Source: Cyanobacteria bacterium UBA8156 (GTDB lineage Bacteria; Cyanobacteriota; Cyanobacteriia; Pseudanabaenales; Pseudanabaenaceae). Taken from it: a stretch of DNA of 5,825 nt. The translations under genes were made by a program, and so were the position numbers. The notes beneath the pieces were generated by a model. It searched no databases and had not been told where the DNA came from. It was given only the letters and a program-made list of their open reading frames with translations. Position 1 is the first letter of the stretch. Every line of letters begins with the position of its first letter. The DNA lies in NCBI GenBank assembly GCA_003456125.1, contig DMPD01000145.1, positions 1,482 through 7,306 of the forward strand, given 5' to 3'. Below are positions 1 through 5,267 of the stretch, piece by piece.

Positions 1-1
1 G

Positions 2-28
2 CTGGGGGTGAGGGCAAACCCCTCCCAG
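2..28 (-). terminator. Possible stem-loop downstream of the aminopeptidase gene
   Basis: CTGG at 2-5 pairs with CCAG at 25-28, and GAGGG at 10-14 pairs with CCCTC at 20-24, leaving a four-base bulge (6-9) and a five-base loop. The structure lies about 15 bases beyond the pepP stop codon in the direction of transcription, which is where a terminator would sit. Any U-tract would fall left of position 1, outside the window, so I cannot say whether this is an intrinsic terminator or simply a GC-rich hairpin. Confidence 0.3.
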
Positions 29-42
29 TCCAGCGCAACGGC

Positions 43-1473
43 TTAATCAGTCAGCGCTTGTGGGTCTTTGGGCACGGCGGCGGTCAGCACTTCGCAGCCG
101 GTGTCGGTCACCAACACGTCGTCTTCGATCCGAATGCCGATGCCGTGCCACCGCTCCGGTACCGGGGGTTGCCCTGCCGCCACCTGAATGTCTGGGGCGA
201 TGTAAATTCCCGGCTCGATCGTGACCACCATGCCGGGGGCCAAAGCGGTCCAGGCTTCCCCTTCCCGGTAGTGCCCCACGTCGTGCACGTCCAACCCCAA
301 AAAGTGCCCGGTGCGGTGCATAAAGAACGGTTTGTGGGGCTTGCGCTTTTCCCGCTCTTCTTTTTCCTTGAAGGTTTCCGCGGCAGCAGGCGGTTCCCCG
401 GCGATCAAGGCTGCCGTGTCTCCTACCAATAGCCCCAAATCCTGCAACCCCTCCACAATCACCCGGACGGCGGCATCGTGGGGGCGATGGTACGGCGCTC
501 CCGGCTTTACCTCGGCGATCGCCGCTTGTTGGGCCCGCAGCACAATGTCGTAAATCGCCCGTTGCTCGGCGCGAAAGCGACCGTTGACCGGAAACGTGCG
601 GGTGATGTCGGAGTTGTAGTAGTCGTAGCTGCAACCGGCATCGATCAGCAACAAATCCCCATCCTGCAACCGGCAGTTGTTGTCGATGTAGTGCAAAATG
701 CAGGCGTTGGCCCCGCCGGCCACGATGGAGGGATAGGCCGGGCCCTGGCCCCCCAACCGCCGGAAATCCGCCGCCAACTGGGCTTCGATTTCCCATTCTC
801 CTACCCCCGGCTTCGCCATGCGGCGCGCATTCTCGTGGGCGATCGCCCCGATTTCGACGGCTTGGCGCAACCGCTCCAACTCCCAGGGGCTCTTGTGTTG
901 CCGCAACGGGGCCAGCAAAAACCGCAAATCCAGCAACCCCTGCACCCCCGTCCCCCGCCGGGCATACAACGCCACTTGCTGCCGATACACCCGCAATACC
1001 GTTTCGTTGAGGATTTCGTTCAATCCAAAGCGGTAGCAGAGTTGCGAAGCCTTCTCCAAATACAACGGCAGCTTTTCCGCCAATTCGGCGATGGGATAGG
1101 CCGCATCGGCACCATAAATCTCCTTGGCCCCTTCCACCCCCAACCGTTTGCCGGCCCACCGTTCCGCTTCCGGGTTACGGGGCCGCACAAACAAAACAAA
1201 CCGGTGCTCGGGATGCTGGGGCACCAACAGGGCCACGGCCTCCGGCTCATTCAGACCGGTCAGGTAAAAGAAGTCGCTGTCTTGACGGTAGGGAAACTCC
1301 ACATCGTTGTGGTGGACCGCCAGGGGCGCACTGCCCACCACCGCGACCCGATCGCCCAGTTTTTCGGAGAGACGTTGGCGGCGCTGGCCCAGCTCCGCCG
1401 CAAAAGAAGCATCCAACACAACCGCATTCACCGCAAATTGTTTTCCATTGTAGCGAGCAAGGCTTGTGGTCAC
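43..1473 (-). CDS. pepP: Xaa-Pro aminopeptidase (aminopeptidase P, M24B metallopeptidase)
   Basis: This cytosolic metalloenzyme removes an N-terminal residue that precedes proline. The 476-residue product has an N-terminal AMP_N domain (about 25-155, with the hallmark SDFFYLTGL) and a C-terminal pita-bread catalytic domain (about 195-465). All five dinuclear-metal ligands are visible: D278 and D289 (LLLIDAG, then SDITRTFP), H390 (HRTGHFLGLDVHDVG), E420 (TIEPGIYI) and E450 (IRIEDD). The supporting histidines H261, H386 and H397 also match E. coli AMPP. A charged stretch at about 358-380 (EKEEREKRKPHK) looks like an insertion before the HRTGH motif; E. coli AMPP is 441 residues. The start is uncertain. 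The GTG at 1473 has no Shine-Dalgarno sequence and its first ~20 residues do not resemble the family, so GTG at 1431, GTG at 1419 or TTG at 1416 are alternatives; GGAAAA precedes the one at 1431. A TACAAT box lies inside the long version at 1447-1452. Function is sure; the N-terminus is not. Confidence 0.93.
   Translation of the reverse strand: MTTSLARYNGKQFAVNAVVLDASFAAELGQRRQRLSEKLGDRVAVVGSAPLAVHHNDVEFPYRQDSDFFYLTGLNEPEAVALLVPQHPEHRFVLFVRPRNPEAERWAGKRLGVEGAKEIYGADAAYPIAELAEKLPLYLEKASQLCYRFGLNEILNETVLRVYRQQVALYARRGTGVQGLLDLRFLLAPLRQHKSPWELERLRQAVEIGAIAHENARRMAKPGVGEWEIEAQLAADFRRLGGQGPAYPSIVAGGANACILHYIDNNCRLQDGDLLLIDAGCSYDYYNSDITRTFPVNGRFRAEQRAIYDIVLRAQQAAIAEVKPGAPYHRPHDAAVRVIVEGLQDLGLLVGDTAALIAGEPPAAAETFKEKEEREKRKPHKPFFMHRTGHFLGLDVHDVGHYREGEAWTALAPGMVVTIEPGIYIAPDIQVAAGQPPVPERWHGIGIRIEDDVLVTDTGCEVLTAAVPKDPQALTD
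1447..1452 (-). promoter_or_regulatory. Candidate -10 box near the 5' end of pepP
   Basis: On the minus strand this reads TACAAT. GTGACC lies 15 bases upstream and matches the -35 consensus at four of six positions. If used, transcription would begin after the longest annotated start codon, favouring a shorter pepP product that begins at one of the internal GTG/TTG codons. The evidence is motif similarity only. Confidence 0.25.
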
Positions 1474-1529
1474 CGCTAGATCATGGGCACCAACCGGTAG
1501 TCCTCTCCTTGGAACGTCAGCAGGGCTAA

Positions 1530-1559
1530 GAACCAGGGACGGGGGCGTTGCCCTGGTTC
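1530..1559 (-). terminator. Hairpin on the cysE stop codon (weak terminator or attenuator)
   Basis: GAACCAGGG (1530-1538) and CCCTGGTTC (1551-1559) form a perfect 9-bp stem with a 12-base loop. On the minus strand the first arm begins within the cysE TGA stop codon (1558-1560). Only TTCTTAG follows, with no real U-run, so strong intrinsic termination is doubtful. It could partly insulate cysE from pepP, which begins 84 bp downstream, or protect the 3' end of the cysE message. Confidence 0.45.
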
Positions 1560-2295
1560 AGATCCCCAAGCCTTCCTCAAAGGAATCGCGGGGTTCGGCC
1601 CGTTGCAGGTGTTTGGGGCGCAACATCGCCAGCCAGTCTAAATCCACCGGCAACGGCGCTTCCGGGGTCTGAACCCATTGCCGCCACTGGCTTTCCAACA
1701 CGTCCATCCGCTCCGCCAGCATCCGCAGGGCATCCCCCTCCGGATCGGGCACCCGCATGTGATCCAACGGAGCCACCGGTTCCCCCCGCCGCACAATCCG
1801 CCCCGGCACCCCCACCACCGTACAATCCGGTGGCACCGATTTCAGCACCACGGCCCCAGCCCCAATGCGGGCATTGTCGCCAATTTCGATGTTCCCCAAC
1901 ACCTTCGCTCCGGCCCCCACCACCACGTTGTTGCCCAAAGTGGGATGGCGTTTCCCCAATTGCTTGCCCGTGCCCCCCAGGGTCACCCCCTGGTACAACA
2001 ACACGTTATCCCCCAGAATCGCCGTTTCACCAATCACGACCCCCATCCCATGATCGATAAACAACCCTTGACCAATCGTGGCCCCCGGATGAATTTCTAC
2101 CCCCGTCAACCAGCGGGCGATCTGCGACAACAGCCGGGGCACCACCGGTAACCCCCACTGCTCCAGCTGATGGGACACCCGATAGAACCACAGGGCATGC
2201 AAGCCCGGATAACACAGCAACACCTCCAAGAGGTTGCGCGCGGCGGGGTCGCGCTCGAACACCATCCGCAAATCGGCGGCTAACGTTTTGAACAC
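1558..2295 (-). CDS. cysE: Serine O-acetyltransferase (CysE)
   Basis: This enzyme transfers acetyl from acetyl-CoA to L-serine, giving O-acetylserine, the carbon skeleton for cysteine synthesis in the cytosol. The 245-residue protein has a short helical N-terminus (about 1-60) and a left-handed beta-helix of hexapeptide repeats (about 66-165). The signature [18 protein letters not shown] contains the catalytic histidine H82, and [11 protein letters not shown] and [19 protein letters not shown] follow. E67 occupies the position of E. coli Asp143, a change that I recall as common in this short class. It lacks the roughly 75-residue N-terminal extension of E. coli CysE. The tail is acidic and ends in GLGI; a C-terminal isoleucine is what docks in the active site of cysteine synthase. 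The GTG start is chosen because [21 protein letters not shown] fits cyanobacterial CysE N-termini as I recall them; there is no clear Shine-Dalgarno sequence. It is the first gene of a possible cysE-pepP transcript. Confidence 0.95.
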   Translation of the reverse strand: MFKTLAADLRMVFERDPAARNLLEVLLCYPGLHALWFYRVSHQLEQWGLPVVPRLLSQIARWLTGVEIHPGATIGQGLFIDHGMGVVIGETAILGDNVLLYQGVTLGGTGKQLGKRHPTLGNNVVVGAGAKVLGNIEIGDNARIGAGAVVLKSVPPDCTVVGVPGRIVRRGEPVAPLDHMRVPDPEGDALRMLAERMDVLESQWRQWVQTPEAPLPVDLDWLAMLRPKHLQRAEPRDSFEEGLGI

Positions 2296-2309
2296 GATGG
2301 AGGACTCGC

Positions 2310-2327
2310 TTTACATAGGTTTACAGT
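2310..2327 (+). promoter_or_regulatory. Near-consensus HLR1 box (candidate RpaB binding site)
   Basis: The sequence is TTTACATA, two bases, then TTTACAGT. The published HLR1 element of cyanobacteria is two direct repeats of (G/T)TTACA(T/A)(T/A) separated by two bases. The first half matches fully and the second differs only at its seventh position, giving 15 of 16 specified positions. It lies 15 bases upstream of the cysE start codon and downstream of the candidate cysE -10, a position suited to repression of cysE. It is about 100 bp from the -10 of the divergent regulator gene. RpaB is a response regulator tied to light and redox state. Binding here is inference. Confidence 0.5.
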
Positions 2328-2345
2328 TTGCCCTTGCCGTCTCGT

Positions 2346-2373
2346 ATTGTAGCGGACAGGTGGATTCGGTCTA
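2346..2373 (-). promoter_or_regulatory. Candidate cysE promoter
   Basis: On the minus strand, TAGACC (2368-2373) and TACAAT (2346-2351) are separated by 16 bases. The -10 matches five of six consensus bases and the -35 four of six. Transcription would start near 2339, giving a leader of about 45 bases that contains the HLR1-like box. The -35 lies within a 7-bp inverted repeat. Confidence 0.4.
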
Positions 2374-2379
2374 TCCACC
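2359..2379. promoter_or_regulatory. Perfect 7-bp inverted repeat over the cysE -35
   Basis: GGTGGAT (2359-2365) is followed by seven bases and then its exact complement ATCCACC (2373-2379). The dyad covers the candidate -35 of cysE, as an operator would. It could also form a small hairpin. I do not recognise it as the site of a known regulator; it does not fit the NtcA pattern GTA-N8-TAC. Confidence 0.35.
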
Positions 2380-2424
2380 AACCGGGTGCCCACAACGGCC
2401 CCAACCGTTACTCTCAAAATCCTG

Positions 2425-2430
2425 TATAAT
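2425..2430 (+). promoter_or_regulatory. Candidate -10 box for the receiver-EAL gene
   Basis: A perfect TATAAT, preceded directly by TG. No good -35 is seen at 16-18 bp spacing (the bases there are CAACCG/AACCGT), so an activator may be needed. Transcription from about 2437 would give a leader of about 160 nt that includes the two 20-bp repeats. Confidence 0.45.
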
Positions 2431-2480
2431 ACCGAGTTCTGGACACAAATCCGACAGGGTTTTTCTGCCATCGGGCTGCC

Positions 2481-2520
2481 GATCAGGGGAATATGGCATT
2501 GATCAGGGGAATATGGCATT
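2481..2520. repeat. Perfect 20-bp tandem direct repeat, two copies
   Basis: GATCAGGGGAATATGGCATT occurs at 2481-2500 and again, identically, at 2501-2520. The unit is close to two helical turns, so a protein bound to both copies would face the same side of the DNA. The pair lies 77 bp upstream of the preferred start of the receiver-EAL gene and downstream of its candidate -10, so it would be in the leader RNA. It may be a doubled regulator site or a recent slippage duplication. Confidence 0.95.
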
Positions 2521-2544
2521 TAAGGAGAGACGGTCGGCAGCAAA

Positions 2545-2566
2545 GCCGCTTAGGGTTTGCCGCTTA
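2545..2566. repeat. 8-bp direct repeat GCCGCTTA before the receiver-EAL start
   Basis: GCCGCTTA occurs at 2545-2552 and 2559-2566, a 14-bp period. It is short enough to be chance, but it follows the 20-bp tandem repeat in the same leader. Confidence 0.4.
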
Positions 2567-2596
2567 TGATTGGAGGAAGGGAGCATAGGAAAGGGC

Positions 2597-3820
2597 ATGG
2601 CCTTGCGGGGAGCGACCGTAGCGATCGTCGACGACACGCTGGAAAATTTGGAGTTGTTGTACCGGATTTTGGAGCGGGAGGGCTACGATGTGCAGCGCTA
2701 CTCCAGTGCCGCCCAAGCCCTGGCAACGATCGCGGAAGACCCACCGGATTTGATTTTATCCGATGTTTATATGCCGGACATGGACGGCTTTGACTTTTGC
2801 TGTCACCTCAAAGCCGATCCCCGTACCCAAGCCATCCCGCTCTTGTTTATCAGCGCATTTGACGACATTAGCAGCAAATTGCGGGGCTTTGAGGTGGGTG
2901 GGTTGGACTACATCACCAAACCCTTTCAGACCTTGGAAGTGGTGGCACGGGTACGCACCCATTTGGCGCTGTACGGGTTCCAGAAACAGCTCCAGTTTGA
3001 TCGCGATCGCGCAGAGAAGCGGACGCGACTGTTGCAACAAGAGCTGTGTGCCCAATTGGGCAACGATGGGCAATTGTTGTTTGACCTGTCGGCGGCGATC
3101 GCCAGCAATGCTTTCACCTTGTGGTACCAACCGATTGTCGATTTGGGGTCGCAGCGGGTGGTGGCCTGGGAGGCTTTGTTGCGTTGGCAGCATCCCCAGC
3201 GGGGCTATGTTTCCCCGGCCGACTTCATTCCTTTGGCGGAGGCCCTGGGAGAAATTGAGAACCTAGGGGATTGGGTCATCGAGGAAACTTGCCGCCAGCT
3301 TGCGATCTGGCACAGGCGGTATCCGGCGGCGCAGCCCGTGGCTGTGGGGGTCAACGTCTCCAGCCGTCAGCTTAACGATCGCCTAATCGAGACCGTGGAA
3401 AGGGCTTTGACGGTGCACGGCTTACCGGCAACCGCCCTCAAGCTAGAACTAACGGAAAGTTCTGTGATGTCGGACGTGGCGACTGCCCAGGTGGTATTAA
3501 GGCAGTTGTACGATCGCGGCTTGCAAATTCACATCGATGATTTTGGTACGGGCTACTCCTCCCTTGCCCGCTTGCAGATGTTGCCGGTGAATGCCGTCAA
3601 GATCGATCGCTCGTTTCTGCAGCAAGAGAACTGGCAAATTGCCAACCTGATTGTGTTGTTGGCCAAGACCCTAAACCTCAAAACCGTTGCCGAAGGCATC
3701 GAAACCCCCGAGCAATTGCGCAATTTGCGCGCCATTGGCTGCGAGTACGGTCAGGGGTATTTCTTGGGGCGACCGTTGCCCCCAGCGCAAGTAGAGACCC
3801 TCTTGGCTGGATTGGTTTAG
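2597..3820 (+). CDS. Response regulator with EAL domain (predicted c-di-GMP phosphodiesterase)
   Basis: This is a predicted cytosolic, phosphorylation-controlled enzyme that hydrolyses cyclic di-GMP to pGpG. Numbering from ATG 2597 (407 residues), a receiver domain spans about 5-121 with acidic pair D12/D13, phospho-acceptor D56 ([10 protein letters not shown]), S86 and K108 (KPF). A charged, probably helical linker of about 40 residues follows, then an EAL domain (about 165-400). The catalytic set is complete: E192 (EALLRW), N253, E284 and E287 (LELTE), D314/D315 ([11 protein letters not shown]), K335, E366 (VAEGIET) and Q386 (YGQGYFLG). The gap between K335 and E366 is about five residues shorter than in typical EAL domains. 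There is no GGDEF domain and no neighbouring histidine kinase, so it looks like an orphan regulator. A TTG at 2570 would add nine residues, but ATG 2597 follows GGAAAGGG and directly precedes the receiver fold. Its stop overlaps that of the convergent bioU. Confidence 0.93.
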   Translation: MALRGATVAIVDDTLENLELLYRILEREGYDVQRYSSAAQALATIAEDPPDLILSDVYMPDMDGFDFCCHLKADPRTQAIPLLFISAFDDISSKLRGFEVGGLDYITKPFQTLEVVARVRTHLALYGFQKQLQFDRDRAEKRTRLLQQELCAQLGNDGQLLFDLSAAIASNAFTLWYQPIVDLGSQRVVAWEALLRWQHPQRGYVSPADFIPLAEALGEIENLGDWVIEETCRQLAIWHRRYPAAQPVAVGVNVSSRQLNDRLIETVERALTVHGLPATALKLELTESSVMSDVATAQVVLRQLYDRGLQIHIDDFGTGYSSLARLQMLPVNAVKIDRSFLQQENWQIANLIVLLAKTLNLKTVAEGIETPEQLRNLRAIGCEYGQGYFLGRPLPPAQVETLLAGLV

Positions 3821-4794
3821 CGCACAAATCGGGGCATGGTGTCGGCACTGGTAAAAATACCGTGCCAACCCCGGCGGTGCATTTCCCACCCCGCTTTGAG
3901 GTAGCCCAAGGCCGGCCCGCACACATTGGCAGCCATGCTGGTTTCATCCCCCAACGTCAGGGTGTGGGTGGCGATCGCCCCTTCAAAGGTACGGCCCGTA
4001 ACCTTGAGGGTAGTGCTCACGGGTTTTTGGGGGCGACGGGTATCGACCACGCCTCCCACCGTCACCTGAGAGCGATCGCAAATGCCCAGGCGTTCCAGCA
4101 ACACATCGTCGGCGTGCTCCATGCTTTCGAGGGTGAGGAGGCCATCGGTGCGCTCGAGCAGGGCTTCGATTTCGGCATCGGTGAGGGCCCGGGCGGTTTC
4201 CACATCGTAGCCGGGCATGTGGGCAATGTCTTCCCGGATCGTGGCCTGATAGGCCTGCCAGTTGGCAATCCCGACCCCAAACCAAATGTGGACGCGATGG
4301 ACTTCGGCAAAACTCTGGGCCGCCAAGGCCGCCGCCGCCGTGAGCAGACCGGGGGTCGCCCCACAGCCCGTGAGGTAAGTAATGCGGGAAGTCACCAGGC
4401 GATCGCCCATCGTCAACAGGTGTTCGACAGCGCTGGTACGTTTGATCGCATCCACCAACACCCCCGACCAGCCGATTTCCACAAACTGCTCCGTCGTGCG
4501 GGCGATGAAATCATTGGGGAGGTTGGGCAACGCCAGAAAGAAACCGTCCACGTGGGGGCCAATTTCGGCGATCGCCCGGGCCAGGCTCTCGGGGCCCACG
4601 TATCCCCCCAGGTGGCCCACGGTGCCCTGCTGGGCCGCGGCGAGGGTCGGCTCCACCATGAGTCCTTCGGGATGGTAGGCATAGCCCTGGCGATCGACCG
4701 CAGCCACCCAGAGCATTTCCCGCTTGCCGGCTAGCACCCGAGCGGCTGCCTTCCCCAAACCGCCAAATCCCAAAACCCCAACCCGAATGGCCAT
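3817..4794 (-). CDS. bioU: Probable BioU-type (S)-8-amino-7-oxononanoate synthase (saccharopine dehydrogenase-like)
   Basis: The 325-residue protein starts with a Rossmann dinucleotide-binding motif ([10 protein letters not shown], residues 5-14) and resembles cyanobacterial proteins usually labelled saccharopine dehydrogenase-like oxidoreductase. BioU of Synechocystis belongs to this group. It is a suicide enzyme that donates the amino group of its own Lys124 to 8-amino-7-oxononanoate in biotin synthesis, replacing BioA. Here K118 lies in VDAIKRT and H227 in LESMEHADD; their spacing of 109 equals that of Lys124 and His233 in BioU as I remember them. The rest includes a conserved-looking [11 protein letters not shown] and a C-terminal [21 protein letters not shown]. 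The chosen ATG is preceded by GGAG with seven intervening bases; an in-frame ATG at 4821 would add nine residues. No other biotin gene is in view. The alternative is another NAD(P)H oxidoreductase of the same fold. Family membership is likely; the enzyme assignment is less sure. Confidence 0.72.
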   Translation of the reverse strand: MAIRVGVLGFGGLGKAAARVLAGKREMLWVAAVDRQGYAYHPEGLMVEPTLAAAQQGTVGHLGGYVGPESLARAIAEIGPHVDGFFLALPNLPNDFIARTTEQFVEIGWSGVLVDAIKRTSAVEHLLTMGDRLVTSRITYLTGCGATPGLLTAAAALAAQSFAEVHRVHIWFGVGIANWQAYQATIREDIAHMPGYDVETARALTDAEIEALLERTDGLLTLESMEHADDVLLERLGICDRSQVTVGGVVDTRRPQKPVSTTLKVTGRTFEGAIATHTLTLGDETSMAANVCGPALGYLKAGWEMHRRGWHGIFTSADTMPRFVR

Positions 4795-4851
4795 CGTTTT
4801 CTCCGAAAGATCGGTTTCCATCCTACGGCACTGCGGGATAACCAGCCCCAG

Positions 4852-4870
4852 CTCCTCGCAAATCGAGGGG
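4852..4870. promoter_or_regulatory. Small dyad in the bioU / zinc-ribbon divergent spacer
   Basis: CTCCTCG (4852-4858) and CGAGGGG (4864-4870) pair across a five-base loop, with one G-T mismatch that would be a G-U wobble in RNA. The dyad ends exactly where the TACAAT box begins, so it could be an operator between the two divergent genes. The spacer is only 106 bp and I see no clear promoter for bioU in it. Confidence 0.3.
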
Positions 4871-4876
4871 TACAAT
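4871..4876 (+). promoter_or_regulatory. Candidate -10 box for the zinc-ribbon protein gene
   Basis: TACAAT lies 24 bases before the ATG at 4901, with no convincing -35 upstream. If used, the leader would be short (about 18 nt) and just long enough to contain the Shine-Dalgarno sequence GGGAGG at 4888-4893. Confidence 0.35.
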
Positions 4877-4900
4877 AGCGCCAATGCGGGAGGACACGCT

Positions 4901-5236
4901 ATGGTATCGGCATCGGGATGGCGTTCTTGGCTGGGGTGGCTGCTGGCCCTGTGGTTGCTCAGCACCTTGGGTTTTGGCTGGCTGCTGCGATCGTTGGCGG
5001 TATTGTTGGCACTGCTGGTGCTGCTGCCGGTGGTGGCGCTGGGGTTGGGTCGATGGTGGTTGCAGGCCAACCTCATCACCGATGCCTGCCCGGTATGCCA
5101 CGGTGAGTTTACCGCCTCGCGCCATAGCTCGGTGCACTGCCCCCATTGCGGCGAAACCTTGACCGTCGAGGGCCGGCGGTTTACACGCTACACCCCCCCC
5201 GGCACCATAGAAGTCGAAGTCCAGGCGATCGAGTAA
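4901..5236 (+). CDS. Small membrane protein with C-terminal zinc ribbon, function unknown
   Basis: The 111-residue product has a very hydrophobic N-terminal half, probably two membrane helices (about 9-28 and 31-50) split by R30 and followed by RWWLQ. The soluble part carries two CxxC knuckles, CPVC (C63, C66) and CPHC (C80, C83), the pattern of a zinc ribbon or rubredoxin-like knuckle, and ends in an acidic tail, [14 protein letters not shown]. With a tight hairpin in the membrane, both ends would lie on the same side, most likely the cytoplasm where zinc ribbons fold. The ATG at 4901 is chosen because GGAGG ends seven bases before it; the frame is open further upstream, but that part overlaps bioU on the other strand. 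The gene is followed after 31 bp by a cysteine-motif protein kinase on the same strand, suggesting an operon. I do not recognise a named family; the role is unknown. Confidence 0.82.
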   Translation: MVSASGWRSWLGWLLALWLLSTLGFGWLLRSLAVLLALLVLLPVVALGLGRWWLQANLITDACPVCHGEFTASRHSSVHCPHCGETLTVEGRRFTRYTPPGTIEVEVQAIE

Positions 5237-5243
5237 TTCAACT

Positions 5244-5267
5244 CCGGGAAAACCTCCGGGCAAACCT
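5244..5267. repeat. 12-bp tandem repeat abutting the kinase start codon
   Basis: CCGGGAAAACCT (5244-5255) is followed at once by CCGGGCAAACCT (5256-5267), differing at one base, and the next base is the G of the kinase GTG. The repeat fills most of the 31-bp gap between the two genes and takes the place where a Shine-Dalgarno sequence would be expected. It may be a slippage duplication, or it may affect translation of the kinase. Confidence 0.85.

Noticed and set aside
478..1479. Long plus-strand open frame (333 codons) opposite pepP
   Set aside because: It is the antisense shadow of a clear M24 peptidase gene; GC-rich codon bias keeps the opposite frame open. No domain is seen.
2234..2569. 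Plus-strand open frame of 111 codons running across the cysE 5' end and the control region
   Set aside because: It overlaps cysE antisense, crosses both candidate promoters and the 20-bp repeats, and its translation has no recognisable domain and uneven composition.
2493..2588. Two tiny leader frames from the ATGs in the 20-bp repeats (18 codons from 2513 ending at 2569; 31 codons from 2493)
   Set aside because: No Shine-Dalgarno sequence precedes either ATG and nothing suggests a conserved peptide. The short one ends right before TTG 2570, which is suggestive but not enough.
4795..5079. N-terminal extension of bioU to a start at 5079
   Set aside because: It would overlap the divergent zinc-ribbon gene, the added ~95 residues are low-complexity and unlike the family, and the Rossmann motif begins right after ATG 4794, which has a GGAG site.
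5193..5200. Run of eight C in the zinc-ribbon gene as a slippage site fusing it to the kinase
   Set aside because: The shift needed to enter the kinase frame meets TAG at 5208-5210, so no fusion protein could form. The G7 run at 5393-5399 in the kinase is likewise taken as ordinary Gly codons.
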